From Euleptes europaea (lineage: Eukaryota; Chordata; Lepidosauria; Squamata; Sphaerodactylidae): DNA of 64,000 bases. Shown piece after piece: positions 30,101 to 40,585 of this stretch. Each line of letters starts with the position of its first letter. Positions within the stretch are counted from its first letter, which is position 1. Both the position numbers and the translations under genes were made by a program. The notes below the pieces were generated by a model that made no database searches, was not told the DNA's origin, and saw nothing but the letters and a program-made list of their open reading frames with translations. The stretch is from positions 3,259,001 through 3,323,000 of the forward strand of contig NC_079323.1 of the NCBI RefSeq assembly GCF_029931775.1, written 5' to 3'.

Positions 30101-33100
30101 GGACAGTGTGGGAACCCAAGCCTTGTTTCTGAAATCCTTTCTTCTGCTCAGAAAGAACTCCCAGGAAGCATTTTAATGCCTGCCCCTTGACATGCTGCTT
30201 TGTAATTGACTGTAGTGCTGTCTGTGAGAGAAACGACACTCCCCAAGCTTGCATGTCCCACTCTTTGCCTTATGCATGGGGATTTCACCTAGGCTGAGCT
30301 CAGGGAAGAGGGAAGAATCAGGCTAACAGAGGGACAGGAAGTCCTGGGATTTGTGAGGGCTGGCAGCGAGGTCATCTCTAATGGATGGAAAACTCATGCA
30401 TAACTCCAAGGAACAACAAAGACAGACAGGGGGTGAATGCAAGTAAAAGTACCCATGCATAAAAAACAATTACAATATTTAGCATTGCACAGTGCAAGGG
30501 TTAAAAGCACTTCATATGTATTATCTTGTGGTTTGTACATCAACCCTGCAAGGTAGGTCTTCATTAACCCCCTCCCATCATGCATTGGGGTGATGGTTGG
30601 CCCCAGAAGGGAATCTTGTTTTGCTCAGGTGGGCAGCTTTTTTAGTCCACAGCAGCAAAATAAAAGGGGAGTGAAGTGGTGCTTTAAAACCAAAAGCTTA
30701 CGCTGGAATACATTTTATTAGTCTTTGAGAAGCCACCCTGAACTGGATGGCTCAGGCTAGCTAAATCTCATCAGATCTGGGAAGCTAAGCAGGGTTGGCC
30801 CTGATTAATACTTAGATGGGGAGACCACCAAGGATGTCAGGGTCCCTACAAAGAGGCAGGCAATGGCAAACCACCTCTGTGTGACTTTTGCCCTGACCTG
30901 GATGGCCCAGGCTAGCCTGATTTTGTCAGATATCAGAAGCTAAGCAGGGTCCTATTTAATGAATCCTAACTCAAACTTATTGCAACACTATCCTGCGACA
31001 GAGAGGGCTGATCAGGGCCAATTTGGGCTGTGGTTCAGTGGTAGAGCATCTGCCTTGCATTCAGAAGGTCCCAGGTTCAATCCCCGGCATCTGCAGTTAA
31101 AGGCAAGTAGATGATATGAAAGACCTCTGCCTGAGACCCTGGAGAGCTGCTGCCAGTCTGAGTAGAAAATACTGACTTGGGTTGACCGAGGATCCGATTC
31201 AGTAGAAGGCAGCTTCATGTGTTCATGTGTGTTCAATTTTTATCTCATTTGTGCTGGTTTCACCCTAGAGCAGGAACCTGACTTCAGAATTAACCATTTC
31301 CAGGGATAGTGGAAGATCTTAGAAGCCCCGCGATGTGTCACCTGGTCTCCTTCCTGTGGAAAGGTAATCTTGGTCCCCTGTTTCCACCCTGGTTGTACAT
31401 CGATCGTCAGGATCTTATCTTTAATGGTGGACGCATGGCCGTCGTCGTTCATCACCTGAGGAGGGTTTGGAAAAGGTCAGTACGGTCTCAGCCCCAGCCA
31501 GCTAACCAGGATGCTTTGTATAACAGAATCAGGGGTGTAGAACTCATTTGCTATGCCGGTCGGATTCTGAATTGGAAAATGGATGAGGGGGAAAGAGTTA
31601 AGCAGCCCCTTCCCCCAATTCCTTTCTCTCAGTTAAAGCCAAAATGGTCCGCTTTGCACTGAGTGGGGGGGGGAATCCAAGAAGAATCAAAGAATTGCCT
31701 TTGTCAAGTAGTTTGGCCCTCACTTGAGAGGGAGAGACCAAGAGGGAGAGGGCCTGTGCTTACCCTGCGGGAAATCTTTATTTTTTTGGTGCATCCGTAG
31801 AACAAGTCCTCCAGGGAAAGGTAGAGATCCCGCTCGATCGGAGGATCCTGTTTCTTCACTCCCCTTCCCCGCAGGCCCCCAAATGCCATGTTGACTTCTG
31901 CCCCTTCGCCGGTATAGAACTCTAAGCAAGGAAAAAACCAACGGAAGGCAGTTCACGGAGGAGCTTTAAAAAAAAAAAAAGACTTATGATAAAACGCTTA
32001 GGGCTGTTTAGCTTGGAAAGGAGGCAGTTAAGGGGAGACAAGCAAGAGGTCTATAAAATTATGCACGGTATGGAGAGCGGACAGGGAGAAGCCTTTCTCC
32101 CTCTCTCATAAGGCCAAAACGGGGGGAGGGGCAACTGCAGAAGCTGGAGGGTGAGAGATTCAAAAAAGACAACAGGAAGTATTTCTTCACACAACTCATA
32201 GTTAAATTGTGGAACTCCCTGCCCCAGGTTGTGGTGTTGCTGCCAACTTGGAAGGCTTTAAGAGGGGAGTGGACATGTTCATGGAAGAGAGGGCTTTCCA
32301 TGGCTACTAGTCAAAATGGACTAGTCATGATGCATACCTATTCTCTCCAGTCTCAGAGGAGAAGGCCTATTATATGAGGTCCTGTATAATACAGGCAGGA
32401 TAATGCTGCTGCAGCCGTCTTGTTTGTGGGCTTCCTAGAGGCACCTGGTTGGCCACTGTGTGAACAGAGAGCTGGACTTGATGGGTCTTGGTCTAATCCA
32501 TCAGGGCTTTTCTTATGTTCGTATGTTCCTATGAAGCTTCAGGCCTGACCCAAATATGTGGAATTCCAACGAACTGCACCCCTTGTGCCTACCATTAAAG
32601 GGATTGTCTCCTCCAAAGAACTCCCGGAAAACTTTGTTGGGATTCCCATGGAACACATAGCCTTCCGTCCAAGGGGTGTCTCTCCCAAATTCCAACGGGA
32701 TCCCTCCTTTAAGGCCTTCTTCTCCAAATTTGTCGTAAACACCCTTCTTCAACGCTAAGCAAGAAAGAGGATGGCAGGCACTTTGATCAGGGGTTGATTT
32801 GTTTTGCATAATTTATTGATTGACCCATTTATATCCCACCTTTCCTTGGGGTCCAAGGCAGCTTGCAATAACAGTGAAAACATCCCCTGCTAAAGCAAAA
32901 AAAGAAGAGAGCAACCGGATACCTTCTAAAATGAACACAGTGTTTAGAAATATTCTCTTGCATGCACACAGCTTATTTTCATTCACACAGTGAAGATCAT
33001 TGTGCTGTGGTGGCACCTGCTGCTGCTGAAGAAGAGCTGGTTTTTATACCTGGATTTCTCTACTGAAAGGAGTCTCGAAGCGGCTTACAATCACAGTCCT

Positions 33101-36100
33101 TTTTTCTCCCCACAACAGGCACCTTGTGAGATATGTGGGGCTGAGAGAGTTCGGAGAGAACTGTGACTGGCCCAAGGTCACCCAGCTGGCTTCATATGGA
33201 AGAGTGGGGACACCAGCCCGGTTCTCCAGATTAGAGCCCGCTGTTCTTAACCACTATACCATGCTACACGTCTTAAATATCTGCATAGACAATCAAATCT
33301 CCAACGGCCAAACAGAAGCCCTGCACCAGGAAAGGTATCTGTGAGCACCATGTTGGGGAACCCTGGAGTAGACAAAACTGACTGTGCTGGAAGGGGACAG
33401 AGTCAAAGAATGAACAGAAAGGATGGGTTCTCAACTTACGATCGCTCAGGACATCGTAGGCTTCTGCGAGCTGCTTGAATTTCTCCACAGCCAATCGCTC
33501 CTTGTTTTTGAACGGGTGGTATTTCAAGGCAAGTTTCCGATAGCTGTAAAACATAACCAAGAGACCTGCATTCTCCTCTCTCTTTTTCTCCTTACCCAAA
33601 CGGGTACATTTTGTGGTTGGATCTCCATGAACCCATTCTTCTAAGGGCAGAACTTTTCCCCAGGCCTGGAACCTGCTGCTGAGAGCAGAGGAAGGCCCCG
33701 TCATTTGTGGAGGGGCTGTGGCTCAGTGGTAGAGCCTCTGCTTGGCATGCAGAAGGTCCCAGGTTCAATCCTTGGCATCTCCAGTTAAAGAGACTAGGCA
33801 GGTAGGTGATGTGAAAGACCTCTGCCTGAGTCCCTGGAGAGCCACTGCTGGTCTCAGTAGAATCATAGAATCATAGAGTTGGAAGGGACCACCAGGGTCA
33901 TTTAGTCCAACCCCCTGCCCAATGCAGGAAATTAACAACTACCTCCCCCCACATCCCCAGTGACCCCAACCCTCCCCCCACCATGCAGGATCCTACAATC
34001 AAAGCACCCCCGACAGATGGCCATCTAGCCTCTGCTTAAAGATCTCCAAAGACAGGGACTCCATCACCCTCCGAGGCAGCACATTCCACCGTCGAACAGC
34101 CCTCACCGTCAGAAAGTTCTTTCTAATGTTTAGGTGGAATCGCTTTTCTATTAGTTTAAATCCATTACTCCGTGTCCTAGTCTCTGGAGAAACAGAGAAC
34201 AAGCTAGTTCACTCATCCACATGACTTCCCTTCCAATATTTAAACATGGCTATCATGTCTCCCCTCAACCTTCTCTTCTCCAAACTAAACAAAACCAACT
34301 CCCTAAGTCTCTCATCATAGGGCATGGATTCCAGACCTTTGACCATTTTGGTCGCCCTCCTCTGGACACGCTCCAACTTGTCAACATCCTTCTTAAATTG
34401 TGGAGCCCAAAACTGGACACAGTATTCCAAGTGAGGTCTGACCAATGCAGAATACAGTGGTAGTATTACTTCCCTTGATCTAGACACAATACTCCTTTTA
34501 ATGCAGGCCAGAATTGCATTGGCCTTCTTAGCCGCCATATCACACTGTTGACTCATGTTCAGTTTGTGGTCCACTAAGACTCCCAGATCTCTTTCACATG
34601 TCAATCCAACTCTCTCCCATCCTGTACCTGTGCCTTATGTTGTTTCTGCCTAGGTGAAGTACTTTACACTTCTCCTAATTTAAATCCATTTTATTGCTTA
34701 TGGCCCAGCTCTCCAGTCTATCGAGGTCATTCTGAACTCTGACCCTACCCTCCGGGGTATTAACTACCCCTCCTAACTTGGTGTCATCTGCAAATTTGAT
34801 TAGTATGCTCTCTATTCCATCATCCAAGTCATTTAAAAAATATTAAATAGTACCGGTCCCAGGACAGACCCCTGTGGTACCCCACTGGTCACTCCTCTCC
34901 AGGATGAAGTTGTGCCATTAATGAGCACCCTTTGGGTTCGGTTGGTCAACCAATTCCAATCCACCTAACAGTAGCAGTGTCCAGCCCACATTTTACTAGC
35001 TTTGTTTCAAGAAGATCATGGGGGACTTTATCAAAGGCTTTACTGAAATCAAAGTACACTACATTTACAGCAATCCCTTCATCTACCATACTTGTCACTC
35101 TGTCAAAAAAAGATATGAGATTAGTTTGGCAAGATCTGTTTTTGAGAAACCCATGTTGACTGTCAGTGAGCACAGCATTTCCTTTTAAGTGCTTACAGAC
35201 CGTCTGTTTAATTATCTGCTCTAGTATTTTACCTGGTATTGATGTCAGGCTGACTGGGCGATAATTGTTTTTAAAGATGGGGACCACATTTGCCCTCCTC
35301 CAGTCTGCTGGAACTTCTCCTGTTCTCCATGAATTCTCAAAGATTATTGCCAGTGGTTCTGAAATCACTTCACCCATTCTTTTAACACCCTTGGATGCAG
35401 TTCGTCTGGCCCCGGAGAATTAATTAAGAGTAGCCAGGTATTCCTGTACTATCTCAGTGTCTATACTATGCTGTAATTCCCCTATTGCATCCTCTGCTCC
35501 ATTATTCCCAGGTTGAGCACTATTCCCCTTTTGGGAGAAGACTGATGCAAAAAAGGAGTCAAGTAATTCTGCCTTTTCTGCCTCCCCTGTTAATAACTCA
35601 CCTTCCTCTCCACGCAATGACCCGATCGTTACCTTGATTTTCCTTTTGTTATGGACATAAAAACAACAAAAACGGTTTTTTTGGTTAACTTCCCTGGCTA
35701 GCCGGAGCTCATTCTGCTCTTTAGCCTTCCTGACTTTCTCCCTACATGTGCCAGCTACTTGTCTGAATTCCTTTGTTGATTTCTCCCTTTTTCCATTTCT
35801 TGTACATGCCCTTCTTAAATTCTATCTCAACCAAAAGTTCTTTTGTAGACAGTAGACAGTACTGACGTTGATGGACCTAGGGTCTGATTCAGTAGAAGGC
35901 AGCTTCATATGTTCATGTGCGGACCGTAAGATCAAACTCCATATCTGTTTAACTACGTTATGCTACAGGCCTGAAAATGTTACGTGAACATCAGATGTTC
36001 ATAAATTCTACTAAAATATGGATTGACTAGTAGCCGTGGATAGCCCTCTCCTCCATGAACATGTCCACTCCCCTCTTAAAGCCTTCCAAGTTGGCAGCCA

Positions 36101-37014
36101 TCACCACATCCTGGGGCAGCGAGTTCCACAAGACAACCTCCTACCTGACAGCAATGCTGATTCTGAGAACTTAGGTAGATTATGAGAGGGAGGGCAGGAA
36201 AGGTTGCCTCAGTGTTTGGTTCTCCAAATGCCCAGGACAATTGCTTTCTGACTTTGGAGTCTGGAAGCAACTTTCCTCCAGGCTAGATTGGCCCAGGGAT
36301 CCTGGAGGGGTTTTACCCCATCTTCTGGGCATGGAGTATTTATTTAGTCAGACTTATTACCTGCTCTACCCCAGCAAGCTGGGCTCAGAGCGGTTCACAT
36401 AATCCACAAATATACAACAATCAGATGAATCAGATAAAACAATACATTAAAACAGCCCTAAACTGATTAAAACCACAAATTCTAGTAGGGGTCCCTGGGG
36501 GTGTGTGTGGGGGAGGGTAGTTGTGAATTTCCTGCATTGTGCAGGGGGGTGGATTAGATGACCCTGGTGGTCCCTTCCAACTCTATGATTCTATTATCCC
36601 CCCCCTTTTTTTAATGGCGTACCTGTGCAAAAATAAACTACTCTTGTATTTGAGTAAATGCTGCACGCATGCGTGTATACACACACAGAACCATATACAC
36701 ACAAAGTATATGTTTATATATGTCCATGCATTATTATGTAGCACGCACATATACATATTATTTCGTGCCTTTTAACCTTTTGTATTTTTGTTATATGTGC
36801 ATACAACACCCATGCATTGCCATGTGTGCACTCGCGCGCACGTGTGCACGCATTATTAGCTATCCAGGTGAATCTTTCACCTTTAACTTAAAAATAAAAA
36901 ATTATGCTGCATGCCCCCCAACCTCCCAACCCCTCCCGGGGCTCACGCCTTCTTGATGTCGGCGTCCTTGGCGCTGCGGGTCAGCTCCAGCATCGCGTAG
37001 TAATCCTGCCCCAT
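27154..37014 (-). CDS. DNAJB13: DnaJ homolog subfamily B member 13 (axonemal radial-spoke J-protein)
   Basis: Eight exons on the minus strand: 37014-36947, 33543-33440, 32754-32593, 31921-31764, 31455-31342, 29784-29671, 28582-28506, 27307-27154. Total 951 nt, 316 aa, equal to the human length as I recall it. The N-terminal J domain begins [14 protein letters not shown]. Its HPD position reads HPF (KYHPFKN), so it should not stimulate Hsp70 ATPase normally. Human DNAJB13 also lacks HPD (HPL, from memory). The G/F-type linker holds [12 protein letters not shown]. The C-terminal substrate-binding domains ([38 protein letters not shown]) follow and it ends REALLT. The protein belongs to radial spokes of motile cilia and sperm flagella. 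All phases close. Confidence 0.97.
27395..28490. mobile_element. Repeat cluster in DNAJB13 intron 7
   Basis: 27395-27475 is a retroposon tail (TTTATTTATTTTTG..CCCACCTTCCCC). 27497-27702 is a foldback MITE with CGTGAGCC/GGCTCACG center. 27963-28203 is a reversed CORE-SINE. 28206-28490 is a minus CR1 tail that ends just before the exon at 28506. Confidence 0.75.
28590..29600. other. DNAJB13 intron 6, mostly unassigned
   Basis: One tiny hAT-like element is recognisable (see 28848-28914). The rest, including an AATAAA near 29530, gave no assignment. Several open frames here look random. Confidence 0.4.
28848..28914 (+). mobile_element. Short hAT-type MITE, CAGGGGTGTCAAAC family
   Basis: Starts CAGGGGTGTCAAAC and ends AGACACCCCTG. 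Flanks GCATACAT and GCCTACAT match 7 of 8. Confidence 0.75.
30270..30464. mobile_element. Foldback MITE (TTATGCATGG family)
   Basis: Ends TTATGCATGGGG and TACCCATGCATAA, related to the larger 9379-9653 element. The internal part differs. Confidence 0.55.
30745..31236. mobile_element. 5S-derived SINE fragments and a Sauria SINE
   Basis: 30745-30965 holds two 5S-like bodies (GATCTGGGAAGCTAAGCAGG; GATATCAGAAGCTAAGCAGG). 31022-31236 is a plus Sauria SINE (GTGGTTCAGTGGTAGAGC, GGTTCAATCCCCGGC). Confidence 0.85.
31990..32535 (+). mobile_element. CR1-group LINE 3' end
   Basis: Coding remnant [12 protein letters not shown]-like and [17 protein letters not shown]-like, then ACTAGTCATGATGCATACC and a terminal TTCTTATGTTCGTATG. 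It lies in DNAJB13 intron 3. Confidence 0.85.
33022..33276 (-). mobile_element. CORE-SINE, reverse orientation
   Basis: GAAGAAGAGCTGGTTTTTATACC at the left (reverse tail), AAGGTCACCCAGCTGGCTTC in the middle, TTAACCACTATACCATGC at the right. Confidence 0.88.
33711..35929 (+). mobile_element. Sauria SINE split by a 2-kb CR1
   Basis: The 5' part (33711-33860: GTGGCTCAGTGGTAGAGC, GGTTCAATCC) stops at CTCAGTAG. The 3' part resumes near 35849 (CAGTAGACAGTACTGACG to TTCATATGTTCATGTG). The CR1 between is separate; CAGTAG at both joints may be its target duplication. Confidence 0.88.
33861..35848 (-). mobile_element. CR1 LINE, 5'-truncated, reverse-transcriptase region
   Basis: The longest LINE in the window (about 2 kb). 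Minus-strand frames give RT motifs: [36 protein letters not shown], the catalytic FADD box (34785-34796), then the CR1-typical tail [20 protein letters not shown] and [14 protein letters not shown]. Several frame breaks separate these frames, so it is dead. It ends at 33861 with the CR1 3' repeats (GATTCTATGATTCTA read in reverse). It lies in DNAJB13 intron 1. Confidence 0.92.
36010..36596. mobile_element. LINE fragments with a nested retroposon tail
   Basis: 36010-36130 is a minus CR1-group 3' fragment. 36140-36596 is a plus CR1 3' end interrupted by an A/T-rich SINE/LINE tail at about 36338-36487 (TTATTTAGTCAG to AATTCTAGTA). Confidence 0.75.
36661..36860. repeat. CA/TG/TA-rich dinucleotide tract
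   Basis: Alternating purine-pyrimidine runs (ACACACAC, TGTGTGCAC, GCGCGCACGTG) about 90 bp inside intron 1 from DNAJB13 exon 1. It could adopt Z-DNA. Confidence 0.7.
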
Positions 37015-37052
37015 GGCGGCGGCGGCTGCCCCTGCCCAGGCCGGCCCGACCG

Positions 37053-37080
37053 GTTGCCAAGCACTCCCGTTGCTAGGGAC
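37053..37080. promoter_or_regulatory. DNAJB13: RFX X-box-like site upstream of DNAJB13
   Basis: GTTGCTAGGGAC (37069-37080) is an X-box-like RFX site, and GTTGCCAAGC (37053-37062) is a nearby half-site. They lie 39-66 bp upstream of the ATG in a GC-rich promoter. RFX factors with FOXJ1 drive axonemal genes, so the site fits the gene. Confidence 0.6.
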
Positions 37081-37346
37081 GCCGCCACCGCCTTCCGCCC
37101 GGCCCAGATGCATCCTGGGAGTTGTAGTCCCGCCTCCTCTGAGAGGTCTGTTCCTTCCCCGACAGCCATTCAGCGAGTGGGGGGTGGGGGCTTGGGGGGT
37201 GGGGGGAGGCACAGTTTAATCAGGGGTCTCCCTGGAAACATTGGAAAACTAGACCTGGCTCCCATACCGTTTAACCATTTTAATAGCAAATCTGTTTTGT
37301 ATTTGTTTTATCCTATGCTATTTAACTATGCAAATTTGTCTTATTT

Positions 37347-38255
37347 AAGAATATAAGAGAGGCCCTGCTGGATCAGACCCAGGCCCATCAAGTCCAGCAG
37401 TCTGTTCACACAGGGGCCAACCTGGTGCCTCTAGGAAGCCCACGAACAAGACGACTGCAGCAGCAGTATCCTGCATGTGTTCCACAGCACCTCATATAAC
37501 AGGCATGCTCCTCTGATCCTGGAGAGAATAGGAATGCATCATGACTAGTATCCATTTTATCTAGTAGCCATGAATAGCCCCATCCTCCATAAGAATGTAA
37601 GAGAGGCCCCATGCTGGATCAGACCCAGGCCCATCAAGTCCAGCAGTCTGTTCACACGGTGGCCAACTAGGTGCCTCTAGGAAGCCCACTAACAAGACGA
37701 CTGCAGCTGCATTATCCTGCCTGTGTCCCACGGCACCTGATATAACAGGCATGCTCCTCTGATCCTGGAGAGAATAGGTGTGAATCATGACTAATATCCA
37801 TTCTAACTAACAGCCATGAATACTGTGACAGTACCCCAGAGATCTCCCGGTAATAATTGGCTTCCAGACTGCCAGGGAAGGAATTTCTGCCTAGCTACAA
37901 GCCTGCTCTGTGCACTGGGTTACTGGGCTAAGAGTCATGGAGTGTCAGAGTGAACGATAAGCAATGATAGGAGAAACTGGATGAAACTGCAACTGTACTG
38001 AGTCGCCTTTCTGTCTGCAATACAATCAGATATGCATAACTTGTTGATGTATCGTCATAACTTGAATTTGGATAAATATCTCTTCCCCAGTATAATCGGG
38101 ACTCAGAGATTTCTGCCCATTACGGCCTCTGAGTCAGCAGCTGCAAATAAACTGTTTTCTTGATAACGATCTTGGGCCTCCCTCTCCCCCCGCGAACCCG
38201 TTTTACTGCAACAATACCCTTCTCCTCCATGAATATGTCCACTCCCCTCTTAAAT
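37347..38255 (-). mobile_element. CR1-group LINE 3' end, terminus duplicated, split by a solo LTR
   Basis: Two head-to-tail copies of a roughly 247-bp terminus (AAGAATATAAGAGAGGCCC...; AAGAATGTAAGAGAGGCCCC...) lie at 37347-37592 and 37592-37823. After the LTR the LINE continues at 38214 (ATACCCTTCTCCTCC) with ORF remnant. Confidence 0.82.
37824..38213 (+). mobile_element. Solo LTR of an endogenous retrovirus-like element (fossil)
   Basis: 390 bp, begins TGTGACAGTA, ends ACTGCAACA, with AATAAA at 38146-38151. A 4-bp direct repeat ATAC flanks it (37820-37823 and 38214-38217). TG...CA ends plus a 4-bp duplication suit a gamma-type ERV LTR; a Gypsy-like LTR is the alternative. No internal region is present, so it is a recombined relic. 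It is younger than the LINE it sits in. Confidence 0.75.
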
Positions 38256-38333
38256 TTGATGGACTGTGACTACAAATAAGTTATTGATTGATCTGACTCC
38301 CTTCACTCTGCCATTGGCGCCTGCAAACTATGG

Positions 38334-38745
38334 TTGCCAGTTCTGGTTTGGAGATTTGAGGGGTGTGTGGAGCCTTAAGGGGGCAGAGTTTGGGGAGGGG
38401 AGGGCCTTCAATTAGGGTTGCCAACCTCCAGGTACTAGCTGGAGATCTCCTGCTATTATAACGGATCCCCAGCTGATCAGTTCACCTGGCGATCAGTTCA
38501 CCAGGAGAAAAATGGCCGCTTTGGACTTTATGGCATCGAAGTACCTCCCACCCCCAAACCCCGCCCTCCTCAGCCTCCGCCCCAAAAGTGAAGAGGGACC
38601 TGACAACCCTATCTTCAATGGGGTATAATGCCATTGAGTTCACCTTCCAAAGCGGCCATCTTTCTCCAGGTGATCTCTATTGGCTGGAGATCAGTTGTAA
38701 CAGATCTCCAGCTAGTACCTGGAGGTTCACAACCCTACGTCCCAG
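38334..38745. mobile_element. hAT MITE nested inside another hAT MITE
   Basis: The outer plus-sense MITE (38334-38412 and 38612-38745) is interrupted by a reverse-sense copy of the same family at 38413-38611. The inner one has TAGGGTTGCCA/CAACCCTA ends and flanks CCTTCAAT and TCTTCAAT (7 of 8). Confidence 0.88.
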
Positions 38746-38965
38746 ATCTCCAGTGGCTACCTGGAGGTTGGCAACCCTACTGCCAACCTTTCCTGGTGCC
38801 AATCAACTGGCTGTTTTTAAGAAGTGGGTGGTGCCCGCTGGGGCTTTAGCCCACCAAGGCTTCTGATTGACCTTTGGAGATTTGATTGGATGTGCAGATT
38901 TTTGTAAATATTGCTTTGGCGGCAGCTGCCACCACAGCACAAGGTTCTACACCGTGCTACTGAAG

Positions 38966-39389
38966 TTGTGTGTGTAAAATGCCGTCAAGTCGCAGCCGAC
39001 TTATGGCGACCCCTTTTGGGGTTTTCATGGCAAGAGACTAACAGAGGTGGTTTGCCAGTGCCTTCCTCTGTACAGCAACCCTGGTATTCCTTGGTGGTCC
39101 CCCATCCAAATACTAACCAGGGCTGACCCTGCTTAGCTTCTGGCTAGCCTGGGCCATCCAGGTCAGGGCGCTACTGAAGTTAAGCTGTGGCAATCATCTT
39201 GTGGCTGTATCTGCCTCCTGCATAGGGTTGCCAGCTCTAGGTTGGGAAATACCTGGAGGAGGTGAAGCCTGAGGAGGGTGGGGTTTGGGGAGGGGAGGTA
39301 CATCAATGCCATAGAGTCCAGTTGCCGAAGCTGACATTTTCTCCAGGGGAAGTGACCTAATATAATATACCACCTGGTTGGCAACCCTA
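38966..39389. mobile_element. 5S-derived SINE (minus) and hAT MITE (plus)
   Basis: 38966-39165 reads in reverse as a 5S SINE (CTGACCCTGCTTAGCTTCTG at the right, GTCGCAGCCGACTTATGGCG at the left). 39223-39389 is a TAGGGTTGCCA...TGGCAACCCTA MITE with internal loss. Confidence 0.82.
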
Positions 39390-40165
39390 CTCCTTTGGCA
39401 GCCCTACTCATTTTGCTGCTTTGCCCACCATGCCGTGTCAGAATTCCAAATGTTGCCACAGGTGAAGACCAAGAAAACTGGAGGTTTTGGGGAAGGGCCT
39501 TTCTCCCCTCTCCAGTCCTTCACATCTCAAATCCCAAGCAGATGTGGAAACAAAAGTTCTCTGGAACAGGGCTGGTTTTGTGGGGTTAAGCTTAAAGCCA
39601 GTCGGGGGAAAAGCAATTTGATCCTGTGTGTTTTAACTATTGAATAGAAAGTTAATCACATTTTAGGGGGGATACTGCACATCAGTTTTTCTCTTTGGGG
39701 TAGTGCAATCTATACAGTTCAGCAAGTAAAAAACATATGGGCTGAGACACTGTGCTTCACCCCCCTCCTCCTGAGGCAGACTGCAGATCCTACAAGCTAT
39801 TCAGCTGTTGGCTCCCCTAAAAACTGAAGTAATTTTTCTGCCTGTGTTAGGTAACCAGTTCTAAAAGATGAACATCAGTTTCTAACTGTTGAAAGACAGA
39901 AGGAGACTCAGCAAGATAAAACACACACATCTATCCTCCGTAATTGTTTCTAGAAACAAACAGCTGCGGCCATGTACGGCCAGAATGGAGTATTCAGATC
40001 AATAAGTAGCCTGCCGGAACAAATTATTTTAATTTTTAAAAAGAACAGCTTGAGATCAAAGCAGCTTTATCTTAAAACTGAAAATGGGCCGGCTGTTTGC
40101 CGGGAGAAATGCCTCGAAAATGCAATTCTGGAGGAAGGCAGGATATGAAAAATAATCAAGACAGG
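39390..40165. other. Unique spacer between DNAJB13 and PAAF1
   Basis: About 775 bp without a recognised repeat or exon, the longest clean intergenic run here. It may hold shared regulatory DNA; nothing specific was identified. Confidence 0.45.
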
Positions 40166-40183
40166 CTTTGCTAAAAACATCCC

Positions 40184-40189
40184 TTTATT
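40184..40189 (-). terminator. PAAF1: PAAF1 poly(A) signal
   Basis: AATAAA on the minus strand (TTTATT here), about 400 nt after the PAAF1 stop. The 3' UTR between (40165-40585) is transposon-free. Confidence 0.7.
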
Positions 40190-40585
40190 GAAGTCCGCTG
40201 GCTTCGACTTTCCACCTCCAGGAACCGCTGAGGTCACAAGATGGGTAAAGCAAACAAACTTTGATGATAGAAAAAGGGGGCCTTAAATGTTAACAGTCTC
40301 GCTAAACTGTGTGGTACGACAGACAGATGTAAACTTTCAAACACATTTTTGCTTTTCAGATCCCTTCCCAGGAAGCTTGCCTATGGCTTGAGCTAGGATT
40401 TTTCTCTCAACGTGGCCGTTGGGCCTCACTCGCACATGTGTGTTCCATTCACATTACTGTACAAAGTCCTGGAAACGTGGCGCTAGTATGGCTAGTCGCG
40501 AAATGCGCTGTTCATGCACTCCCTGAAACGTGTCCCGTGTTCGTAGCCTGGTGTTTGCGTTCCAGGGCTTGCGGCTCCGATCCCG

